Below, one piece after another: positions 43,924 through 56,035 of a DNA stretch of 64,000 bases. The DNA lies in contig VCMS01000182.1 of the NCBI GenBank assembly GCA_022539475.1, positions 48,930 through 112,929 on the forward strand. Reading direction: 5' to 3'. The translations under genes and the position numbers were made by a program. The notes under the pieces were generated by a model. It did no database searches. It had not been told where the DNA came from and saw only the letters and a list, made by a program, of their open reading frames with translations. This stretch comes from Gracilaria domingensis (lineage: Eukaryota > Rhodophyta > Florideophyceae > Gracilariales > Gracilariaceae). The number at the start of each line of letters is the position of its first letter. Position 1 is the first letter of the stretch.

Positions 43924-44391
43924 ATGCCTCCTAGTTTAATCAGGAGGCTGCTCTTGGCGGCGTCAAGTACTCTGCTGTTGATTCTTGGTTTGTGTCGTGT
44001 AAACGCACGAGTGAGCTCTAAAACGATTGTCTTCTACAATGAAGACAACACAAAGAGGTTTTGTTTGGTAGCAGTGCATCTCTTCACGCCCCAAGAAGTC
44101 AGACTTTATTACAAAGTAAAACTTCTATTTCAAACTGTCTCGCTCCCTGCTATTGTCTTGCGCGTGCGCACGAAGTACAGGTAGTTGCTAATGGAGCTAA
44201 CAGACCGTGTGGTCTGTGAGCTTGGTGTTGAGCTCCGAGGCTGCTCGTCTCCAACAATGACAATGACCGCAGCGTTCTACAGTTTGAGTCAACTCGCTGG
44301 TGAACCAGACTGCCACGTCTCAGAGCCACCAAGGCCCGTGGCTCTGGATGTCGTAGACTTTCTGGCTCGCGATGAGACTGTGCGCGCCTGA
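43924..44391 (+). pseudogene. Small protein with signal-peptide-like N-terminus, in-frame TAG
   Basis: Read from ATG 43924, the first ~28 residues have a basic start and a Leu-rich core (RRLLLAASSTLLLILGLC), a good secretory signal peptide. About 86 codons in is a TAG (44182-44184), after which the same frame stays open to 44391, for about 155 residues in all. The stop would be CAG by one C-to-T change. I do not recognise the protein. It may be a decayed secreted protein gene or, given the repeats on both sides, part of an element. Confidence 0.3.
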
Positions 44392-44424
44392 CGAAGTTCG
44401 TAGGTTGCGCTCTATCAACTACGT

Positions 44425-44581
44425 AAATGACGCAAACCGCTCTATCAACAAGAGTGATTGCGTAACAGCCACTAGAAAAATGACACAAGCCACTCTATCA
44501 ACAAAAGTGATTGCGTAACAGCCACTAAGAAATGACGCAAGCCGCTCTATCAACAAGAGTAGTCGTGTAGCAACCACTACA
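44425..44581. repeat. Tandem repeat, three 52-53-bp units
   Basis: Units begin AAATGAC.CAA.CC.CTCTATCAACA at 44425, 44478 and 44530, with a partial unit before. It lies directly at the 3' end of the minus-strand Ty3 integrase and its last unit reaches the stop codon, so it is probably part of that element's 3' untranslated region. Confidence 0.85.
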
Positions 44582-45930
44582 TTCCCCTTCCTCGAAGACC
44601 GAGTTGCTTCCTAGCCTTTTCGGCGAGCTTTGCCGGCGTGCGTTTACCACGTAGTAGACGTTCCAACATGATTGGGACATCTTTGCGGATCTGCTTTAAA
44701 GGTTCAAGAGAGTCTTTCTCATTGCTAAGTCCTTTCCAGCGTACCAATACGAATAAACCACTCTGATTCTCAACAAGCTTTAGTAAACGAGCCACTGGCA
44801 TGCCGGTTTCGGATGAAAGAATATGAGACATAACGGGTGCAGTGTCCAGAGATGGATCGTGATAGTACTTGAGGAGAGTTCCATGTATGTCTTCCAGTGA
44901 GCCATTCCGCAGGTCCTCCACTTGAGACACGTAGTCTGAGAGTGCTCTCACAATACCACGCGGTGCGCGCCACCTGAGAGCACGCTTCTTTCCCAATTGG
45001 AGGTCTTTGCGGCTACTAAGACAAAATCACCTTGCTCAAATTTTGGGAGTTTTCCCGTCGAAGCACAAGAGCGAGAGGTCTCTGGGTTGCGTGGCAAGGC
45101 TTCCTGGAAATAGAGATGCAATTCTGCCGCCTTTTCCTGTAACGCGGTGATGTTAACACACTGTTCTAACTGCGCATTGGTTACGTGCATTGCGTGAGTA
45201 GTGGACGTTCGAAGAAAGGTGGCAATGGGCGGAGTGGGTTCCATTCCAAGAAAGGCAGTGATTGGGGGCGATATTGCGACGATGTGGAGAGGGAGAATTG
45301 TTTAGGATGCTCTGAATAAATGGCACGAGGTCCGGCCACTCCGTGAAATCCATCTGCAGCTCTGAAACGAGAGCTCGAAATGTGCGAATGACCTCTTTTC
45401 CGAGACGTTCTTCTGCTCCGTTGCTCCAAGGGCAGTACGGCAAAGTGAGTTGATGGGGAACGCAGAGTGTCTTTGTTGCGATGCGGATGGTCTCATTACG
45501 GAAATGGGTGGGACCATCTGACATAGGACCCTGTGGTAAATTGAACGCGGCGCACCAATCCACGATAGCTAGAGCAGCGTTCTCGGCGGAGGTGCCTGGC
45601 GTAGCAAAGAACCACTTGTAGTCTGAGTGGTCGTCGCGAAGCATCAGTATGCACTTGGGTCCGGCGCGACTTTGGCCGATTTCAAGATAATCGAACTGCA
45701 GTAAATCGTTCTGTTTCGTACCATGGACTGCTGGTCCGAAAGGGCGTGGCACATTGTTGCCGCCGGTAGTTGAGATGCAATGAATGCAGGCCCTAACAAA
45801 CATTGCTACATCTTTAGACAATGGGTTCCAGAAGTAGTGCTTGGGCAAAGTGAGGGTGGTGAGGGTTGTGCCTCGCCGCCCCGCTGGGCCAGTGTGTGCG
45901 ATGATACAGAGCCAAAGCTGGAGATTCTCT
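44577..45930 (-). pseudogene. Oomycete-type Ty3 integrase with C-terminal chromodomain
   Basis: From the right: a zinc domain (HTGPAGRRG...FVRACIHC, about 45900-45770), the integrase core with LQFDYLEIG, MSDGPTHF and a WSNGAEERLGKE Glu (about 45690-45395), then an FEQGDFVLVA block (about 45040) and an RWRAPR..VRALSDYV.QVEDLR block. A chromodomain-like LVRWKGL..EKDSLEPL follows (about 44730-44690). This block order is typical of Ty3 elements well known in oomycetes. The frame changes near 45220 and near 45000. RT and gag are missing: beyond about 45930 the sequence becomes a different fragment on the other strand. Confidence 0.8.
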
Positions 45931-46636
45931 GAGGAATCCGGTATTCATACGGCTCTCGACGAGATTCTCTGCAGACCAGATGAGAACGGCATGCTAGTGG
46001 TTCTCAAATCTCGGGAACGTTGTGGTTCATCCCTACAGTGGAACATTTTCCGGTGCCTTGGCGTGCATGGACATGGAAGAACCCGGGCGCTTCATTGGAT
46101 TTAAGAGAAATCAGCACTGCTTTGCTCATGCTGAACACAATGCCGTAGTGATGTATGCCAGGAAGGTTTGGCGTAACGAGTTCAACGCACGAACAACTGT
46201 CAGTAATGAAGTCTTTCAAGCCTCGGATTTAGTACAGACAAAGTTACGCGAAGGGAAACAAAGAATCTCGCGTATATGGATCGCACCGAAAGGATCCTTG
46301 CCGTACTAATGTTTCGCATCTCAAATCAATTCCTACATCGCCACTTTTTGCAACGAGTTGAGTCTTATCGCGCAGCACGAAGAACAACCAATGCACGAGT
46401 GACCTCTGAATTTTCAAGGCATATTGAAGACGATGGATTTACAGAGTTTGCTCGCCGCTAAAGCAGCAGTTTTATGGTTGTACAAAATAAAATCAAATAT
46501 CAAACACCCCATAAGTGGAGATAGAGTGCTCCGTAGTAGATCGTGTAGTGCAAACCCAGGACGGATGAAACACGCACAAAATGTCCAAACCCCTGCCCCC
46601 TGGGGAATGGTTACTCGGTGGACGAGCTTGTGTTGA
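45905..46636 (+). pseudogene. DNA-methylase-like fragment
   Basis: One frame reads RNPVFIRLSTRFS, then after a TAG, VVVHPYSGTFSGALACM, GRFIGFKRNQHCFAHAEHN and VVMYAR (about 45940-46160). This arrangement, with a D/H-P-x-SGT glycine loop followed about 20 residues later by RFIG and a Cys/His block, resembles the AdoMet-binding C-terminus of N6/N4 DNA methylases. The first position of the loop is His rather than Asp. It continues with a basic tail and further stops near 46307 and 46400. There is no catalytic DPPY/NPPY in view, so it is a truncated remnant. It abuts the oomycete-type integrase head to head. The family call is tentative. Confidence 0.38.
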
Positions 46637-48597
46637 CACCGGGGACCTGCGTGTAAGACCAGTTGTATACTGAAAAAAACCTACAGAAATGAATGCAGAA
46701 AGTCGAATATCAGAAGAATCACCAGCCGGAAATGGTTCGGAAACGAGAAATATCCGAAAGAGGGTAAGCCAGACACTCCGGGAGGAGGCGTATCCCAAGA
46801 AACAAGGAAAAAGAGATATTCAAAATAGGAGACGCGGGCCGTGCACACGCAGGCAACAGGCCCGGCGTCGGGGAAAAGGAACAAGAAGCAACCAAGAAGC
46901 AACCCAATACTAGGACGGAGATTGTAGAGCAACGCATTTTGCGTGGTTATCAGGATGATGCGCCTCATATATTCAGGGGAGTGATACGAGGATGCACTCG
47001 AAGAGTTATGAGTTGGACCCAATTTTGGCGGTTACTTTTGACATGGCTTTCCCACAGTTACCTGTAATCAGGGTTGCCATTGCTGGCCAATACCGCTAGG
47101 TGGACGCGTGTACTACACCACCGTGTGTGTGCATATTACGGGACAATAGGTAGTGCACCTGAGGTGCCTGACACTGGGCTAGCCACGTGTACGGACCCCT
47201 GCGGGTGTGCACCACGTGTACATAGTTAGTTTAGACCTACTTAGGTGAGCTCGACCTCGTCGTCGCGAGCACCTTTGTAAAGTCAACCCGAGCACTTCTA
47301 AGTGAACTCTTTGTCGAGTAGCGCTCTCCTGAGTGGACTCTACACGAGTGAGGCTCTGACGCCAGCCGCCTACGTGGGTTATCACTCTCGCGAGTATAGC
47401 CACGTCTGGTTACGGTGGTCCTACCCTCTCGGTACCTTTGAGGAACATCTGTCGTTGATGTCGGGACCTGAGGGTCGTACCGAGGAGGTATAGGACTAGA
47501 TTACGAAGTGATCCGACTCTGTATAGAGTTTTGCCGTGTTTACGGAAACCCGTGCATTACCGTTGGAGGATCTCGCCCCGCTCCGGGCACAGTGCCGAGG
47601 AGGCCCTACCCGTCGCGTGTGGGTGTTGTTTGGTTGTTGTTTTCTGTTGCTTTCCCTCTCGGGACTACACCTGTCGTTGGTCGTGTTTCATCGTTGCCGA
47701 TACCACCCCATCTCTGGAGTTTCTCATCGTTTCCTCACCACGTGGCCTAGCACCTCTGTAGGTATAGCCAGTTGCCACTTCGGCCTTACAACCGAGTTAC
47801 GGTGGTACAGAGGGCTCTGTCACTGGTCTGCCATCTCTCACGGGAGCGGACCTTCGGACAGTCTGGTGGGTTTCATTCTTCCGAGTTCGCCCCACAGAGA
47901 TCTGTCCTGCAATCAGAAATTAGTAGTAATAATAGATATCAATACCACACGGTATATGCAGATTCCTTAGGCGTCCCAAGGAGAGTACGCGTACTTAGAC
48001 CTCTTGAGCTGACCCTCCGGGCCGAGTAGTACACCGGCAAGGGCAGTAGCGCCTAGAGCCCACACTCAAGATGAGTCTCAAGTGCCTTCTGATCCGAGTG
48101 GCAGTTCTCGAAGGAGAGGCTTGGTTACTTTACCATCAGGTGGTGTTCAGTCGCCCCTGCACCTCTGAGTACCCCAGGTCTAAGGCCCGTTGACTGATTA
48201 CAGTAGTGCACTCCCGTACGGGTTGTACACGTACGCAACCCCACTGTCAGAGTGCTAAAATAAAGACAAACTAAAATATTCCCCAAAATACCCCACTTGT
48301 GCACTAGCCATCCACCTCTACGTGTTCACGCCCAGCCAGGAGCCTTGGCCCATGCACGCCCCACTACGGGTGCTAATTAAGATTAAATTAACCAACGGTT
48401 GAAGGCTACCATAGGGGATGCACCTCATAACTTCAAGTGCCACGTGCACTGGCGCATCGCTCATATATGAAGAGCTTCTTCATTAAAACACCCTTAGAAT
48501 CGAGTTTGCTCCACATATCCTCCTCCTGAGTCTGGAGTCGCCGTCGTGACGCCGCGAGGCCGAGACGGAAAGGCCTTAAATAGGTGGGCATCCCGCG
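46637..48597. other. Leader/LTR-like region before gag-like copy B
   Basis: 46689-46913 holds a short Arg/Glu-rich frame with no motif. From about 47041 the sequence is GC-rich with ACCACGTGTAC/GTACACGTGG words, pyrimidine-rich runs and numerous short frames, resembling an LTR plus leader. It shares short blocks with 17101-18662 and with the region upstream of copy A. No LTR ends or target duplication could be fixed. Confidence 0.35.
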
Positions 48598-50355
48598 ATG
48601 GACATCACCGAAATCCCGGTTCCACGCATACAGCGCACCCTCGAGGTGATACCAACTCACACAGAGACTACACCCCCGAGGTCTCATACATCAGCCGTCG
48701 TTATCTCTCCCTCTGCGTCTGGGATGAATCCGTTTCCAACCAACCCCGTCGGGGGAGCTCCTTCTTCCTCCGGTGCTGGACATCAAAACAACGCGCTCGC
48801 CCCTGCTGGGCAACAGCAACACCCGCAGTACGTCGGTGGTTTCCTTTCGGCCCCGCTCCCTCAAGGGAACGCTCCGATGCACGCACACCCGACACAGGGT
48901 TCTTCTCTCGCCGCCGCGGCGTAGAATCCGCAGCAAGCGATGCTACTTACAGCGACCCCCGATGGGTGGATCTCGAAAGAGTCTTTGCAAGTGCGCGATC
49001 CGAAAACGGATAGATTGATCTACTCACGAGCTCCGTGGTTCCATCTCGATGCCGTGAAGGATGATGCGCTCATGAACTCCTACGTGGAGAACGGCAAGCT
49101 GCCGGGTGGGATTACAGTGGAACTCGTCCGATGCCCTAACTGGCGTGGGCGCATTGCGATACCGCCGTATCTCCTGTACCGACCTCGCGGTGAATCTCTC
49201 GACAGTGCCCGAGCAGACTTGGCGATGTTGGCCTATCAAGGCGCCGAGCGAACTCGCAACGAGCATTTGATACCCGCATCTTATGGGTTTGACCTGGCGT
49301 TCTACCAAACATACGGTGAGGTCTCATACGGAGATGTGTTGGCAAAGTTTCCGGAACAGTCCTTTACGGGAATCGCCCGTTGGGAACCTTACATGCTCTG
49401 CTGGGAGAGGGTCATCCTCCGAGCGGAGTTCCGGTACATCAGCCGATACGACACCCAGCAGCGGTTCGACCTGCCGGTCAAGTTCGAGCGCATGACACGC
49501 ACCCGCCATGGGTTTCTGGTTCCTTACTCCAACGAGGAGATTGGGCGTATTCGCAACAACGCCAAGCCTAGCCGGTATGTCCCATTGACTCCGTGGTGGA
49601 GCCTGGCTGAGGTACCCCGTGGGTTCTATGCTGAGCTTCCACCCTGTATCCATTACATCGGGTCCAAATTGATTGCGAACCCGTAGTCTGGGTACTGGTC
49701 ATTGGTTCTCGCCGAATGGGCGGCATGTGTAGCTGCCCATTTCCTGTGGGAGGTCTATGATCAGCACCGCTTGTGGTATTTACCTCCTAGGTTGATCATG
49801 GCCATGCGTGGCTTAGACTTGTCCATACTCCTTGGGTCGCAGAAAAATGCTGATGAACTCAGGTCCCTCTTGAGAACGGTCGAGTGGATCAACTGGAACC
49901 TAGTGCAGGTGGAGAATCAACCCGAGCGACAGGGTAACGTGCGCGAGTATGACCATTCGCCTAGTAGGCAGCATCTCACAGCGGGTAACTTCGTGTAATA
50001 CAACCCACGGGAGGGTAACATGATCACCCGACACTATGCGGAGGTGCTTTCGCAGACGCAGCGACTAATCCCGCCTGGACACCCCACTGGGTTCGTATTC
50101 ATGGATGATTACGTGCCCGATGTGGCGTGGGACGATCCAGCCTTGGACGTTGAGGACGTGACTTCCGCGAGTGCGGCCCAACCAATGGTGGTAGTTTCTG
50201 GCGTAGGCGAGGATGCTCCTGCGAGACGAAGTGGTGGAGAGGCAGCCCCGACGGGGTGGCGGATTGACATACCTTCACAGGGGGTGCAGCTATTTGAAAT
50301 TTGGATATTTTCCGCATGTGCAGGTTCGACGCGCTACCTAGGTTTCTCGGTGTAA
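48598..50355 (+). pseudogene. Gag-like protein of the unfamiliar family, copy B
   Basis: One continuous frame of about 585 codons interrupted only by TAG (48922-48924), TAG (49684-49686) and TAA (49996-49998). It has a Pro/Ser/Gln/Gly-rich N-terminus (about 110 residues), then a compact conserved region with SRAPWFHLDAVKDDALM, PRGESLDSARADLA, YGEVSYGDVL, LPPCIHYIGSKLI and LVLAEWAA. An acidic VAWDDPALDVEDV segment comes near the C-terminus. Copy A has no stop at the first two of these places (it reads into ..GGFQSAPL and NPNSGY), so the stops are private to this copy. No zinc knuckle and no recognised domain. It probably belongs to an LTR or DIRS-like retroelement whose pol is not here. Confidence 0.6.
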
Positions 50356-50743
50356 TGACGCAAGCACGAGCTCGCGACGGTCAACCCGAATGAGTACCAC
50401 GCTTAGCATTTCCTCATGGGAGGTGTACTTCCCACACGTCCTGTGTTCTCACTCTTCTTATTTCATCACCCGAGAAGGGGTTACTGCGACACTTCGCCGT
50501 CGTCTTTGGCTTGCTCGTAGCTACCCGGAGGGTCTGCAAAGATCTGCTTTTCAAGTGTGCGAGCTCGTAGCGAGCGTTTTGCGAGCGCCTCCGAGCCAGG
50601 CTCCTCAAGCGGCCTCCATGACGGAGTACTTCTTTTCTTCTGGGTTATCTCCCTTGCTGGGAGTTTCCTAACATTGCCCACGTGCTCTTAACCGTTCTCG
50701 CTGTGCGTAAATCGCGATTCTACGTCGAGGGTGCCGTTCGTGG
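50356..50743. other. Junction between copy B and the minus-strand Ty3
   Basis: Short frames on both strands with no motif. It should hold the 3' end of the minus-strand Ty3 and of copy B, but I could not identify an LTR edge or polypurine tract. Confidence 0.35.
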
Positions 50744-51314
50744 TCAGTGGCGACGTCTCACCAACAGTGATTGCTCCAAGTGTTGGAGAATGCCGCAACG
50801 CCGATGAAACCAAAGCGGTGTTACCAGCGGTAGCAGCCGCGTCCTCCCTCTCCTTAGGCGTTGCCGCCGGAGGTAGTGATACCACGTCGGGTGGGGAGGT
50901 GACAGTTTGAAATCGCGTAGAGTCCACGGGGTAGGCCTGAGAGAGGCGATCTGCCCAGTGGGTACAGTGTTCGATATGTCCGGTAGTTCGGATAAACCGC
51001 GTTCCGGGTGAGAAACTACCGCCGGACGCGATACTTTCGAAGGTTGATCACCCGCAGAGGGTGCAGCAGCAGGCGGAAAAGCCTGTGTAGGCATGGGTGC
51101 TTTGCTGACGGGATCGCGTGATACCCGTTCGTGGGTACCGTCGATGTCCAACACAACGGTGTCTGGCGTCAGAGATACTACCCGGTAGGGTCCACTTGCA
51201 ATGGGTGACAGTTTGTGACGACGTTCCTTTTCAGGATTGTAGGACTCCTTTCGGAGGAACACAAAGTCGTTCACCCGCAATTCGGCTAATGGTTTGAAGA
51301 CCCGTTGGTCGAAG

Positions 51315-51768
51315 CCCAGAGAGGTGAATTGATATCCGGAAGATATCCCCCAGATGACCTATATTAGAATTACGAAACCTGAAGATGTCCATTTGATCTC
51401 CTTATGATGTCCAGATGACATACGTAAATGATGCTCAGATGATGCATGAAGTATATCCAAATGATAACCACCTGATAAGCATATGATGTACGAAGAGATG
51501 TCCATTGGATTTTGTGATGTCCGAGTGATGCACCCTGGATTTCCCGACATCCGTGGTACATATCTTCGCGCATCATATGAATATCTTTGGAATAGTTTTT
51601 GCACGTCCAAAGGACATGTAACGAGCATCAGTTAGGCGCATCCAACGGGGTACCACCGCATATCATTTGGATATCCTGGATGCGCAGAAGATGTCCGACT
51701 GATATCCCATGGATGTCCCAAAATTTCATCCGATGGACATCCATCGCGCATCACTTTATCTCACAGGG
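51315..51768. mobile_element. CCC...GGG MITE with GAAG target duplication
   Basis: A 454-bp insertion in the integrase gene. The ends are CCCAGAGAGGTGAATTGATA and the complement of CCCTGTGAGATAAAGTGATG, an imperfect ~20-bp inverted repeat. A perfect GAAG duplication flanks it (51311-51314 and 51769-51772). Removing the element and one GAAG restores the integrase codons exactly (..KRNFDQRV..). The interior is studded with GATGTCC/GATATCC words. No ORF of note. CCC ends with a 4-bp TSD do not let me name the superfamily. Confidence 0.75.
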
Positions 51769-54700
51769 GAAGTTGCGCTTGAATTTAGCTTGAGCTTTAT
51801 CCATCGCTTTCTGCGCTTTCGGCATTATCTTGGTGAACCAATTTTTCCACGCGTTGCGGTACTGCGCCGGGGACGGGTAACTCGCAAGAGTAGGTTGGTC
51901 TTCAGTAGCAACCGGTGGCGGTGGCCGTGAGAGCACCAATTCAAAGGGTGATAGAGAGGTTAACCGATGCACCTGGGTGTTGTACGCATATGTTACTGCG
52001 TCAGTATAAAGATTCCATTCCTTGGGGTGATCTGCCACATAGGAACGGAGTGCGTTAAGCATCATACGGTTAAACCGTTCTACCTGCCCATTGCAATGGG
52101 GGTGATAGGTGGTTGTGAACAACTTCGTGACGTCTAAGATTCTAAATACATCTTGAAAGAACTTCGATGTGAATTGAGATCCGTTGTCGGAGAGTACGTT
52201 AACCGGCGGTCCATAAACGAACACATAGTGGGTTACGAATGCTTGCGCAATAATCGCAGCGGGGATTAGCTTCAGGGATACAGTCCTGACCAATTTGGAA
52301 AAGCGATCCGTGATCACCAAGAGGTAGCGGTTCCATCTGGGAGTACGACTTAACTCGCCCAATATGTCGATAGCGACAAATTCCAACGGGGTTAGCGCAG
52401 GGAACAAGGTTAACTGCTTTGAGTACTTCTGAAGTCGGACATCATTCTTGGCACATTCCACGCATGAGCGTCTAATTGCGTAGCAGTCAAACGCCATAGC
52501 GGGCCAATACAATGTGAGATACACTTTGCGATCCCCAGAGTGTGCGCCAACCTTAAAGTAATGTGAAAGGTTTAATACTCGCCGTTGTAGCGAGTGTGGC
52601 ACCACAATCTGTGGGCTCCGTTCTACCATTCGTACGAGGTAACATTGGTCGTTCACAAAAAAGGGCACGCGATGTCCACCATTCAAGCGGGAACACACTT
52701 GCGTACAGGACTTATCTAAGTGTTGTTCCCTCACTAACACCACAGAAGTAATAGGTCCAAAAGAACTCGCGATGGGTTCCGTTCCTTCGGCGGCGAGGAT
52801 ATCGTCGCAAACATCATCCAATGGGATTCTTGACTCCTCATCTGCGAGTTCTGCTAAGAAGCAGGGTATGTCCAAATCATCGGAGGGTTCTGCTTTGGCA
52901 GCAGTTCCCAGACGGGAGAGTGCATCTGCTTGGGTGTTGAGCTTCCTCTTTTTGTAGCGAACATCGAAGTCAAATGCCGACAGTCAAAGTCTCTACCTCA
53001 TACGTCGCCCTGAGGGCTCCAAAATTTCCATGAGCCAACGCTGGCAGGCGTGGTCCGTGTGTACCACAAAATGGGTGCCCATTAGGTAGAGGCGTAGGGT
53101 AGACAATGCCCATACTACGGCGAGGCACTCTTTTTCAGATACAGAATAGTTCCGCTCGTGCACATTGAGCGAGCGAGACCAGTACCCAATTGGATGACGT
53201 ACAGCTTCAGTATCCGTCTGAAACAAAGCACACCTCACTTGGTTTGCACTGGCATCAGTTTCTAGTTCGTACGGTAACCCAGCGGTGGGGAGAGCAAAGA
53301 TAGACTGAGACGTGATGGCTTCAATCAGCTGCGTAAACGCTGACGCTTCCTTGTCACCGAAAGGTTCCAGTTGCACCGGTTGTCCTTTCGTTAGGAGTTT
53401 GTTGAGCAGCGTGGCGATCTCCGGAAAGTTCGGACCAAATCTCCTGTAAGCATTGCACAATTCGAAGAAGGAGCGTAACTCGGTTTGGGTTGTAGGGTGT
53501 TTAGCTTCCCTCAAGGACTTGCCGCGCACCTCGTTGATCGAGAATTGGCCTGGGCGGATTATGTGGCCCAAGTACTTGACCGAATCGGTGGAAAACTCGC
53601 ACGTCTTGAGCTTCAACCTGATTCCGGCGTCACGCAATACCCGCATGACCTCCTGGACATGGGAGAGATGTTCTTCCATCTTGTTGGAGAAGATTATGAT
53701 ATCGTCCAAATATACCAAACAGGTGCGCCACTTGAAAGGTGACAACAGAATGTCTATCGCCCGTTAAAATGTGGCGGGGGCATTAGTTAGCCCAAAGGGC
53801 ATTCGCTTGAAGCGGTATAGCCCCTGATGGCAGAAGGCGGTCTTATCACGATCTTTCTCCCTAATGGGAACTTGCCAGTACCTCCAGTTGGCATCGAGGG
53901 TCGTAAAGACCTTTGCACTCCCAAGTGAGTCAATGTATTCATCCATTCGTGGGATTGGATAAACGTCCTTCACCGTGACGGTGTTCAATCGACGGTAGTC
54001 GATGCAGAACCTCCATGACCCGTCAAGTTTAGGTACAAGCACTACAGGTGACGCCCATGACGACTGAGCGGGCTCAATGACTCCTGCGCGGAGCATTTTC
54101 TCGACTTGAAATTGTTCCTCCTCACGAGCTTTCGGCCCAGCCCTATAAGGGTGTTGTGCAATCGGCCGAGTGTTCGGTAATAGATCAATTCGGTGTTGCG
54201 TGATCCCGATGGTCCACAAGGAGCCATCCCACATGGGAGTGAATTCACGCAACATGTGGCGCAATTTTTCTCGATGAGATTCTGGGACATGGGACAAGTC
54301 CAAGTTTTTCAACTCCTTAACAGGATCCGTCAATTCAGAGCCAGGTGGTGTGGCCTTCACCTCTGACGGGATCGGATTAGTAACACCCGATAAATTGTGA
54401 GGGTTCGTGGAGTCACCTCTCTTCGACAAATGAGAAGCAGCAGAAGCGTCCTCCTCCTCCTTAGGGTCAGTCAAGCCAAGCACCTCCGATACAGGTATCT
54501 TCGTTGGCACGATGGCGGTAGGGTGAGGTAAGACGGACCCGATAATTTGGTTTTTTACCAGCCATTGGTCAGAATAGCGAAAGTTGTTGATTAGCACCTT
54601 AAAAGGTTCACCTGGATTAATAGTAACGATTCTGTTAGCAACTGCAAGTTGTTTCTCGGCAAAGATAGTAGACAGGGGTTGTATGATATGCAACCCTATT

Positions 54701-55937
54701 TGTTTGGAAGAGACAGGCACTCATACTTGGGATTCCGATAGTATCCGAAGGGATTGAGCGATTCTGAGTTTGGTTAAGACCGGTTTCGGTGTCGGCGCCT
54801 CTTGAGCGACAGGCAAGGGAACACGCTTGCGCGACGCGTTCTACAATTTCTTCCGCACTATGGGAACAGACGAGCCATCAACCATTTCTACGGTTCGGGC
54901 CCTGGGGCGTAAAGCTTTCAGGAGGCGATGACAAAAATCACAACCCAGAATAACGGGTGCTGCAACGGCTTTGCAGACAACGAAATCCAACTGCACCAAG
55001 TACGTTCCGAGTCTTACCACGAGAGATAAGTGGCCCACCGTGCGTATCGGGCGGTTATTCTCGTTGGCGATATCCAAGTTTGGACCGTAGCGAATATGTT
55101 CCCGAAGTGCGGGCGGTATCAAGGCGGTGTGAATCAGATTGGGCGCAGCGCCTGTACCCAAGACGGATAATTGACGTACCATGTACTGTTTTGATAAGCC
55201 CAAGTCGGCGTACACTTTGTAATTCCGTTTGGCCATTATCATGACCCGGTCCGGGTTTCGCAAATTGCGGGAGCGAATCCAGGGCCGATGCAACACTTCT
55301 AGAAGTTTCGAGTCAGCATCTGTATCACCAACCCTCCTGGATAGGATTCGAATTGCCGGGGAGCGAAGCGGTGACGCCTCAGACGTCCTCTGCTTCGACT
55401 CAGAAGACGCCCCTCCCGTAGGGGAGACTCCCGAATCTAGTGTTTCGGGGCGGGTTCGACCGCCGGTTGTTGTTTATTCCCACTTCGGGACTCCAAAATA
55501 ACCCCGTTCGCCAGTGTCGAATCCTTCAACCCATGATTGGGTTGTGTGCCTGCTGTAGGTTTAGACGGCTTTTGCTACCCGTACTTGGCTTTCGCATCCT
55601 CATATGAGGCAGATGGCACACGGTCCCGTTCTTCTGGGTCAAAGACTCGTACTGTACGATTACTTTCGGCATCTATCTCAAGGGAAACGAGCACTGAGGT
55701 GAGATATGTTCGTGTTGAATAACACACGTGGCATATCAGCGACACCGATTTATCTAGCGAGCGTGAAGCCGCCGGTTGTTGAGGTCGTGTATCCCGCCAG
55801 CCTGGGCGTGCGAACCGGGTGTGGTTGTTGGCATAGGCCAGCGATGGCGCGGGAACCTTAGAGTTCCACATGTTACCCCACGGGGTCCGTATCCATTGTT
55901 TCCGTCTGTCTCTTGCAGATGCTAGTTTTTGGCGAGG

Positions 55938-56035
55938 GTCGTCCAGAAATTGGCAAGGGTCGTCCAGTAAATTTTTTGAAAAAATATCGAGATCAATTAT
56001 TTCAAAATTTGCAGATAATTGCTTGGGTCGTCCAG
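55938..56035 (-). repeat. Three GGGTCGTCCAG words encoding LDDP
   Basis: The 11-mer occurs at 55938, 55959 and 56025, at spacings of 21 and 66 bases (multiples of three). On the minus strand each reads Leu-Asp-Asp-Pro in the frame of the downstream pol ORF, so it is a peptide repeat in the gag tail rather than a DNA signal. Confidence 0.6.

Noticed and set aside
44396-44580. CRISPR-like array from the ~52-bp repeated units
   Set aside because: The units are directly adjacent tandem repeats without unique spacers, in a eukaryotic transposon context.
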